Origin: Rhizobium vallis
Lineage (GTDB): Bacteria; Pseudomonadota; Alphaproteobacteria; Rhizobiales; Rhizobiaceae
DNA: 64,000 nucleotides
Assembly: GCF_003985155.1 (NCBI RefSeq)
Contig: NZ_ML133689.1
Span: 310,001-374,000 of the forward strand
Reading direction: 5' to 3'
The stretch's first letter is position 1. Every line of letters starts with the position of its first letter. Both the position numbers and the translations under genes were made by a program. The notes under the pieces were generated by a model. The model ran no database searches, was not told the DNA's origin, and saw only the letters and a list, made by a program, of their open reading frames with translations. Of this stretch, positions 59,497-64,000 are shown one piece after another.

Positions 59497-60507
59497 TCAG
59501 TCGAGAAGTTCGTTGGTATAATAGGTGGAAAAGTCCGGCTTTTCCTTGAGTGCGGCGCCATTCGCATCGGCCAGAATGCCATTCTCGATCAGGAAGCCGC
59601 CGAGGGCCTCGGCCTTTGCCGGGTCGAGCTTACCGATTACGCCGGCCTCGGATTTCAGGAAGTGCCCCTCGATCAATGCCTTCTGGGAGGCCTTTACCAG
59701 TTCGGTATTCATCAGTGCGCCGTTGCTTCCAGAGATCAGCAGGTCGCAGGCTTCGTCGGGGTGCTCGACGGAGTAGTCGTAACCCTGGCGCGTGGCCTGG
59801 ATGAAGGCGCGGGCGTGTTCCCGGTTTGCCGAGAGATAGGCGTCGCTGGAGACGATGACCGTCGTCTGCTCGTCGGGAATGCCATAATCGGAATAGTGGA
59901 AGCGGCCGATCTTCCGTTTTTCCAGTTCGGCGGCAATGCCTTCCCAGGTGTAGATCTCCAGGGTGAAATCGATCGAGCCATTGTCCAGTGCCTCGTAGGC
60001 CGAGGTGCCGAGGGTGACGGTCTTGACGTCGCCTTTGCCGCCGTCATTGCGGATCATCGCGGAGATCAGCGCGCTCTCCCAAGTGCCGCCAAAGCCGCCA
60101 TAGGCCTTGCCGTCGAGATCCCTAGGGCTCTTGATGTCGTCGCGCCCGCCCTTGAAGATCAACCGTGCAGTTTCCGTCTGGACGACGCCGTAGACCATCT
60201 TCACATCACCCCCGCCAGCACGCTGCGTGAGGGTCTCGATCTCGCTGCTGATGCCGAAATCGGCAACGCCGTTGGATACCAGCGTTCCGGCGCTGGTGTC
60301 GGTGAAGGGAAGAATCTCGACATCGAGCCCGGCATCGGCATAGAAGCCCTTCGCCTTGGCGACGTAGACGCCGATATGGTTGGTGTTGGGCGTCCAGTCG
60401 AGCGCGAAGCGAACCTTTGCGGGCGCCGATTGGGCGAGGGCGGTGCGACCGACTAGGCTTGCCGCGATTGCGGCGACGATCGTCTGGCGGCGGGTGAGAA
60501 GCAGCAT
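59497..60507 (-). CDS. thiY: ThiY-like substrate-binding protein for a thiamine precursor
   Basis: 336 residues. A signal peptide (about 5-25, TRRQTIVAAIAASLVGRTAL) precedes an NMT1/THI5-like periplasmic binding domain: KVRFALDWTPNTNHIGVYVA is the hallmark of ThiY, which binds formylaminopyrimidine, a thiamine breakdown product salvaged to HMP. GFGGTWESALISAMI lines the phosphate-like pocket. A strong GAGGAGG precedes ATG 60507. It is the last gene of the riboswitch operon, separated from thiZ by a RIME palindrome. Confidence 0.92.
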   Translation of the reverse strand: MLLLTRRQTIVAAIAASLVGRTALAQSAPAKVRFALDWTPNTNHIGVYVAKAKGFYADAGLDVEILPFTDTSAGTLVSNGVADFGISSEIETLTQRAGGGDVKMVYGVVQTETARLIFKGGRDDIKSPRDLDGKAYGGFGGTWESALISAMIRNDGGKGDVKTVTLGTSAYEALDNGSIDFTLEIYTWEGIAAELEKRKIGRFHYSDYGIPDEQTTVIVSSDAYLSANREHARAFIQATRQGYDYSVEHPDEACDLLISGSNGALMNTELVKASQKALIEGHFLKSEAGVIGKLDPAKAEALGGFLIENGILADANGAALKEKPDFSTYYTNELLD

Positions 60508-60528
60508 GGTGACCTCCTCAGGTCTCTT

Positions 60529-60640
60529 GAGCATGATGCCGAAAAGTGTGAGCGGTTTTCGGACGACATCATGCTCTAACTCTTTAAATTAGAACAGGAT
60601 TCAGATTTTAGGCCGACCGGCCTAAAATCATCCTGTTCTA
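60529..60640. repeat. RIME1-type element, two palindromes
   Basis: Palindrome 1: GAGCATGATG (60529-60538) / CATCATGCTC (60567-60576), with inner CCGAAAA / TTTTCGG. Palindrome 2: TAGAACAGGAT (60590-60600) / ATCCTGTTCTA (60630-60640), with inner ATTTTAGGCCG / CGGCCTAAAAT. The two-palindrome layout matches the Rhizobium-specific intergenic mosaic element. Palindrome 2 is inside the thiZ reading frame, and palindrome 1 fills the thiZ-thiY gap. Confidence 0.85.
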
Positions 60641-61388
60641 GCGGATGAAGCAGGGTTTGCAGGATTTCGGTTTCGATCGCCTGGGCCGTCGGCGAGCCGA
60701 GGTCGGCGATACTCCTTGGACGGGGCAGGGGAACGCGGAACTCGCGGATGATACGCGCCGGACGGGCTGAAAGCACATAGATCCGGTCGGAGAGGAACAC
60801 GGCCTCGCGAACGTCGTGGGTGATCAGCAGCGCCGTCCAGCGGTGCTCGGTCCACATGCCCTGCAGCCATTCCTGGATCTGCGTGCGCGTCAGCGCGTCG
60901 AGCGCGCCGAAGGGCTCGTCGAGCAGCAGCATGTCCTGCATCTGCACGACGGTGCGCAGCAGCGCCGCGCGCTGGCGCATGCCGCCTGAGAGTTCGGAGG
61001 GATAGTGGTGTTCGAAGCCGGCAAGGCCGAAGCTCTCGAACAGCGGCGCAACGGCGGCGCGGGCCGCGCGGCGGCTCATGCCTTTCACCTCGAGACCGAG
61101 CGCCGCATTGTCGATGATCCGGCGCCAGGGCATCAGCGCATCGCGCTGCGGCATGAAGGCGAAGGAATGCGGCGCCTGCTCCAGCGGCTCGCCCTTGAAA
61201 AGCATGGTGCCGGAATCGGGGCGCAGTGCCTGTGTCAGCAGCCGCAGCACCGTGGATTTTCCGGAGCCGGACGGGCCGACGATCGAAACGAACTCGCCGT
61301 CTGCGATGGTGAGCGAAATATCGCCCAGCACCCTCATGCCGTCGAAGGACTTCGCGATATCGCGCAGTTCAACCATTCCACTGCTCAT
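60576..61388 (-). CDS. thiZ: ThiZ-like ABC transporter ATPase
   Basis: 270 residues. Walker A is VGPSGSGKST, the Q-loop is FMPQRDALMPW, the signature is LSGGMRQRAAL, Walker B is LLLDEPFGALD and the H-loop is ITHD. It energises uptake of the pyrimidine precursor. The last 21 codons (from residue 250) and the TAG stop are RIME sequence, so the natural C terminus was probably near residue 250. It overlaps thiX by 4 nt. Confidence 0.93.
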   Translation of the reverse strand: MSSGMVELRDIAKSFDGMRVLGDISLTIADGEFVSIVGPSGSGKSTVLRLLTQALRPDSGTMLFKGEPLEQAPHSFAFMPQRDALMPWRRIIDNAALGLEVKGMSRRAARAAVAPLFESFGLAGFEHHYPSELSGGMRQRAALLRTVVQMQDMLLLDEPFGALDALTRTQIQEWLQGMWTEHRWTALLITHDVREAVFLSDRIYVLSARPARIIREFRVPLPRPRSIADLGSPTAQAIETEILQTLLHPLEQDDFRPVGLKSESCSNLKS

Positions 61389-62206
61389 CGGCGCCTCTCC
61401 GGGGTTGATTGCCAGGGCATGACGAGGCGCTGGATCAATAGCGTCAGGCCGAAGAGGCAGAGCGTAAGCACGGCGCTGACGACGACGGCGGCGAGCACGA
61501 GATCGGGGCGGAAATTGTTCTTCGCGTTGAGAATATAGATGCCGAGGCCACTTGCCGCGCCGGCATATTCGGCAAAGATCGCGCCGACGACTGCATAGGT
61601 GATCGAAATCCTGAGGCCGGCGAAGAAGTAAGGCAGCGAAGAGGGAAGCCGGGCCAGGCGGAAAATGCGCCAGCGGCTCGCCTTCATCGAGTTCAGCAGT
61701 TCCGCAATATCTCGATCGGTCGATTCATAGCCCTGCAGAAGGGCGACGAGCAGCGGGAAGAAGGTGACGAGGGCCACCAGCAGAACCTTCGGCAACAGGC
61801 CGAACCCGAACCAGAGGACGACGAGGGGCGCGATCGCCACCAGCGGCAGGGTCTGGCTGGCGATGAAGATCGGCAGCAATGCCCGGCGCATGAAGGGCAC
61901 GAAATCCATGAGGATCGACGAGGCGAAGGCGAAGGCGAGCGACAGGGCGAAGCCGCCGAGCGTGGCGCCGAGCGTCGGCCAGGTGTTTGACATCAGCGCC
62001 TCGCGGTTCAGCCAGCCCTGGATGGCGATGCGCGACGGCGCCGGCAGCACGGAGGATTTGATGCCGGAAAGATCGACATAGAGCTCCCATGCCGCCAAAA
62101 AGGCGCAGCCGGCGACGAAGGCGGGTATCCCCCGGTAGAGAGCGGTGCGGAGCGCGGCAAGGCGCGAGTCCGATGATGGTGGCAGCGTCATCAGCGTTCG
62201 ATTCAC
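61385..62206 (-). CDS. thiX: ThiX-like ABC transporter permease
   Basis: 273 residues, about six membrane helices. The BPD-type EAA loop is in the segment LNSMKASRWRIFRLARLPSS followed by LPYFFAGLRIS, which contacts the ATPase. Belongs to the SsuC/TauC/ThiX permease family; assignment to thiamine precursors comes from the riboswitch and ThiY. It overlaps both ykoF and thiZ by 4 nt (ATGA). Confidence 0.92.
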   Translation of the reverse strand: MNRTLMTLPPSSDSRLAALRTALYRGIPAFVAGCAFLAAWELYVDLSGIKSSVLPAPSRIAIQGWLNREALMSNTWPTLGATLGGFALSLAFAFASSILMDFVPFMRRALLPIFIASQTLPLVAIAPLVVLWFGFGLLPKVLLVALVTFFPLLVALLQGYESTDRDIAELLNSMKASRWRIFRLARLPSSLPYFFAGLRISITYAVVGAIFAEYAGAASGLGIYILNAKNNFRPDLVLAAVVVSAVLTLCLFGLTLLIQRLVMPWQSTPERRR

Positions 62207-62811
62207 GCTTTCGTCGGGCTATTGGCGGACACCGTGATATCGAGGGTCACATGCCCCTCGGGGTCGCCAAAGCGATAGAAGGCTTCGCGGATGGTCGCGA
62301 AGACGGCACCGGCATCGCCGGAAAGCCTGGTGCAGAAATTCTTGGAGCGGTCGAAGGTGCCGGAACGCTTCAGGAAGTTGATGCAGCCGTAGATCTCCTC
62401 CATATGGGCGCCGGTTCCCATGACGTAGAGCGAGAATTGCGCAGCGGTCAGCTGTCCGGTTTCGGAGGTGGCGTCGACGGCGGCAAGCGCGGCCGATATA
62501 CGATCGGCAAGCGGCTCGGCCTGGCCGGCCGAAGGATTGATGCCGCAGATGGCGTCGTCGGGCTCGCCCGGGCAGCCGCGCGAGACGGCGGCGGATAGCA
62601 CGCAATGCTCGCCGGTCCGGGCAGCGGTGACGAAAAGATCGCGCATGGCGGCAAAGAGCAGATCGGGCGGGCCGACCAGCAGGGTGGAGATGTCGTCGGT
62701 CTCGATGCGCAGCCGATCGCGATAGGGATCGAGCGCCTTGACGGCATCGAGGATGATGCCGGCGAAATTGCCGGACATCGGGTAGAGTGACACTTGTGCG
62801 CCGGAAAACAT
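62203..62811 (-). CDS. ykoF: YkoF-like thiamine/HMP-binding protein
   Basis: 202 residues made of two similar ferredoxin-like repeats: GAQVSLYPMSGNFAGIILDA and AAQFSLYVMGTGAHMEEIYG. This is the YkoF architecture, which binds thiamine or HMP in Bacillus. It is cytosolic here, with no signal peptide. First gene of the operon; its GGAG ribosome site belongs to the P1 helix of the TPP riboswitch. It overlaps thiX by 4 nt. Confidence 0.9.
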   Translation of the reverse strand: MFSGAQVSLYPMSGNFAGIILDAVKALDPYRDRLRIETDDISTLLVGPPDLLFAAMRDLFVTAARTGEHCVLSAAVSRGCPGEPDDAICGINPSAGQAEPLADRISAALAAVDATSETGQLTAAQFSLYVMGTGAHMEEIYGCINFLKRSGTFDRSKNFCTRLSGDAGAVFATIREAFYRFGDPEGHVTLDITVSANSPTKA

Positions 62812-62820
62812 TTTTATCTC

Positions 62821-62899
62821 GCTCCGCTGGCATTACCCAGATCAGCTTTGGAGGGTCCGGAAGCTTGCGCCTCGCATCTCAGCCCCGGCGATACGGAGC
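62821..62899 (-). promoter_or_regulatory. TPP riboswitch (thi box) controlling ykoF-thiXZY
   Basis: Read on the minus strand: GGGGCTGAGATGCGAG (P2/J3 core), GGACCCTCC, then CTGATCTGGGTAATGCCAGC, the conserved pyrophosphate-binding part. P1 pairs GCTCCG (plus 62894-62899) with CGGAGC (plus 62821-62826). The ykoF Shine-Dalgarno GGAG (plus 62822-62825) is inside the P1 3' strand, so TPP binding should block translation. Confidence 0.95.
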
Positions 62900-62998
62900 T
62901 CCCCTGTTAATCGGCGCGGAAATTATCACCGCGGTTTTCGTCCTGCAACCGCAAAATTGAAACCCTTCCGCGTTGTCGGGCTGAAGCTGATAAGTGGG

Positions 62999-63063
62999 AA
63001 AACACCTGGGCGGAGGTCCTGCCCAGGTGTTCCCAGGGTTCCGTACCTGCCGGGAACGGAACC
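62999..63063 (-). terminator. Two tandem hairpins after the 29-codon gene
   Basis: On the minus strand GGTTCCGT/ACGGAACC (plus 63037-63044 / 63056-63063), then AACACCTGGGC/GCCCAGGTGTT (plus 63001-63011 / 63021-63031) extended by GGGAA with a 2-nt bulge and followed by TTTTCCC. They probably end the tiny transcript before the thi riboswitch; the T run is short. Confidence 0.55.
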
Positions 63064-63076
63064 GGAGCCTTCCGCC

Positions 63077-63166
63077 TCAGGCGGGGATATCGGGATAGAG
63101 GCGATTGACGCGAGGGATGGTGCGCGCCGGCGGCCCGGCCTCGTCGTCATTCAGAGGCGTTTTCAT
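63077..63166 (-). CDS. 29-residue peptide gene with SoxR-type promoter
   Basis: ATG at 63164-63166 is preceded by AAGGAG at six bases. The peptide starts MKTPLNDDEAGPP and ends VNRLYPDIPA: soluble, proline-rich, no cysteine or membrane segment. A promoter with a SoxR box in its 19-bp spacer (63213-63243) is about 47 nt upstream, and tandem hairpins follow the stop. I know no named family. It could act as a peptide, or the transcript itself could be the product. Confidence 0.6.
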   Translation of the reverse strand: MKTPLNDDEAGPPARTIPRVNRLYPDIPA

Positions 63167-63191
63167 CCGTCGCTCCTTCTTGCAGCCGGGC

Positions 63192-63220
63192 TTTACGATT
63201 GCGGGAGCAAGCCTTATAAA
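63192..63220 (+). promoter_or_regulatory. Probable soxR promoter
   Basis: TTTACG (63192-63197), 17 bp, TATAAA (63215-63220), start near 63226-63228. Its -10 overlaps, on the other strand, the -10 of the divergent promoter, and the SoxR box lies at its start point. Confidence 0.5.
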
Positions 63221-63243
63221 ACCTCAACTAATATTGAGGTCAA
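63213..63243 (-). promoter_or_regulatory. SoxR-type promoter (-35, 19-bp spacer, -10) toward the 29-codon gene
   Basis: On the minus strand TTGACC (plus 63238-63243), a 19-bp spacer, TATAAG (plus 63213-63218). The overlong 19-bp spacer is the hallmark of MerR/SoxR activated promoters. Confidence 0.8.
63222..63239. promoter_or_regulatory. SoxR operator
   Basis: CCTCAA-N6-TTGAGG, 18 bp, the same arms and length as the E. coli soxS operator. It overlaps the -35 by two bases exactly as in soxS. It lies 10 nt upstream of the soxR ATG. Confidence 0.88.
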
Positions 63244-63249
63244 GAGGCG

Positions 63250-63714
63250 ATGGATAGCATTCCCGCAACTGCGCTTGGCAAGCTCCTGACGGTCGGCGAG
63301 GTGGCGGAGCGCAGCGGCCTTGCCGTCTCGGCCCTGCACTTTTACGAAACCAAGGGGCTGATCTCCAGCATTCGCACCCGCGGCAACCAGCGTCGCTACG
63401 GGCGCGACGTGCTTCGCCGGCTCGGCATCATCAAGGTGGCGCAGCGGGTCGGCATTCCGCTTTCGGAAATCCAGGCGGCGTTCGAATCCCTGCCGCAGGG
63501 ACGCACGCCGACGGCTGGCGACTGGCAGACGCTGTCAGCACTTTGGAAGGACGATCTCGACGAGCGAATCAGGCAGCTTAGCCTGCTGCGCGATCGCCTG
63601 ACCGGCTGCATCGGCTGCGGTTGCCTATCGGTGGAAAGCTGTCCGCTGCGCAATCCCGGCGACCGGCTTGGCAAGGAAGGGCCGGGGGCGCGGCTCCTCC
63701 AGGCCGAAAACTAG
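63250..63714 (+). CDS. soxR: Redox-sensitive transcriptional activator SoxR
   Basis: 154 residues, MerR family. The N-terminal winged helix ([20 protein letters not shown]) and dimerisation helix are followed by the 2Fe-2S site C120, C123, C125, C131 ([12 protein letters not shown]). Oxidation of the cluster by redox-cycling compounds or superoxide turns it into an activator. The start at 63250 is preceded by GAGG elements that overlap the operator. No soxS is present, as expected outside enterics; targets are direct. Confidence 0.96.
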   Translation: MDSIPATALGKLLTVGEVAERSGLAVSALHFYETKGLISSIRTRGNQRRYGRDVLRRLGIIKVAQRVGIPLSEIQAAFESLPQGRTPTAGDWQTLSALWKDDLDERIRQLSLLRDRLTGCIGCGCLSVESCPLRNPGDRLGKEGPGARLLQAEN

Positions 63715-63834
63715 TTCGCCCGAGGGAACTAAATCTCCTGGGAAAGATCGATGCGCGCCTTTCTTTCGGTCGGCATGCTCATATGTTAGGGGCATGACGC
63801 AACCGGCGGCCTAGTCCGCGAGGAGGACGGCTTC

Positions 63835-64000
63835 GTGTTTCATCCCAGACTGTTTGAGAATCGCAATGTCGTGGTGACCGGCGCTGGCCGCGGCATCGGC
63901 CTCGAAGTGGCCCGGCAGTTTCTGGACTGCGGCGCGAAGGTGATCGTCCATACCGGGCGCAAGCCTGGACGCGACCTGCCGGATTTCCTGCTGACGGCGG
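63835..64000 (+). CDS. SDR family oxidoreductase, 5' part (GTG start, runs off window)
   Basis: The first 55 codons of a short-chain dehydrogenase: the cofactor motif VVVTGAGRGIGLEVARQF lies at about residues 12-29, followed by GAKVIVHTGRK. The basic residue after the second strand (GRK) hints at NADP. GTG 63835 is preceded by GAGGAGG; no ATG is suitable. The rest, with the Tyr-x3-Lys site, is beyond the right edge. Confidence 0.85.
   Translation, partial: MFHPRLFENRNVVVTGAGRGIGLEVARQFLDCGAKVIVHTGRKPGRDLPDFLLTA

Noticed and set aside
59095..60456. 453-codon plus-strand frame
   Set aside because: Antisense to the acyltransferase and thiY, crosses their intergenic repeat, no ribosome site.
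62926..63150. 74-codon minus-strand frame overlapping the 29-codon gene
   Set aside because: It reads through both hairpins, has no ribosome site, and the 29-codon frame has an ideal one at 63166.

Overview
The window is a GC-rich chromosomal segment of an alphaproteobacterium, most probably Rhizobium (R. leguminosarum / R. etli group). The evidence is gene content and order: an F1 ATPase operon without F0 genes, hemC-hemD-mitofilin-hemY, mdh-sucCD-sucAB-lpd, and sdhCDAB. Protein sequences are rhizobial in character, and intergenic palindromes of the RIME (Rhizobium-specific intergenic mosaic element) type are present. No tRNA, rRNA, insertion sequence, prophage or CRISPR array was seen. This is core genome, cut inside argG on the left and inside an SDR gene on the right.

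Layout. 1-12.5 kb: 3' part of argG, a class III nucleotide cyclase, a LysE exporter, an M3 oligopeptidase, typA, a GNAT acetyltransferase, ppa, DUF167 and YggT genes and an MFS exporter. 11.7-17.6 kb (minus): a haem/membrane operon hemC-hemD-mic60-hemY-terB-amidotransferase. 17.6-21.1 kb (plus): tsaD-gpsA-yciI-EVE-methyltransferase. 21.9-25.3 kb: sdhCDAB. 25.7-27.5 kb: an Omp19-like lipoprotein and zapE. 27.6-40.1 kb: a long TCA-cycle run mdh, sucC, DUF1579, sucD, sucA, YciI-like, sucB, four accessory genes, lpdA. 40.2-46.2 kb: cytochrome b561, two tandem TraB/GumN proteins, xerC, an acyltransferase, a 45-residue membrane peptide and a frameshifted gene. 46.2-48.8 kb (minus): a DapA-like aldolase and GMC oxidoreductase pair. 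48.9-57.0 kb: priA, DUF4345, atpHAGD, a small CxxC protein, atpC. 57.2-59.3 kb (minus): an ExoY-like sugar transferase and a membrane acyltransferase. 59.5-62.9 kb (minus): a TPP-riboswitch-controlled ykoF-thiXZY thiamine-precursor importer. 63.0-63.7 kb: soxR and a divergent tiny gene.

How the genes work together. Malate dehydrogenase, succinyl-CoA synthetase, 2-oxoglutarate dehydrogenase E1/E2/E3 and succinate dehydrogenase form a contiguous half of the TCA cycle; it feeds the respiratory chain and the F1F0 ATPase. Haem synthesis enzymes are co-transcribed with the bacterial mitofilin homologue.

The most interesting points are: (i) a promoter beside soxR whose -35/SoxR box/-10 arrangement copies the E. 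coli soxS promoter but drives an unannotated 29-codon gene; (ii) a sucA start whose Shine-Dalgarno is separated from the ATG by a perfect hairpin; (iii) a RIME element that supplies the last 21 codons of thiZ; (iv) a four-cysteine small protein embedded between atpD and atpC; (v) a TPP riboswitch whose P1 helix contains the ykoF ribosome binding site.
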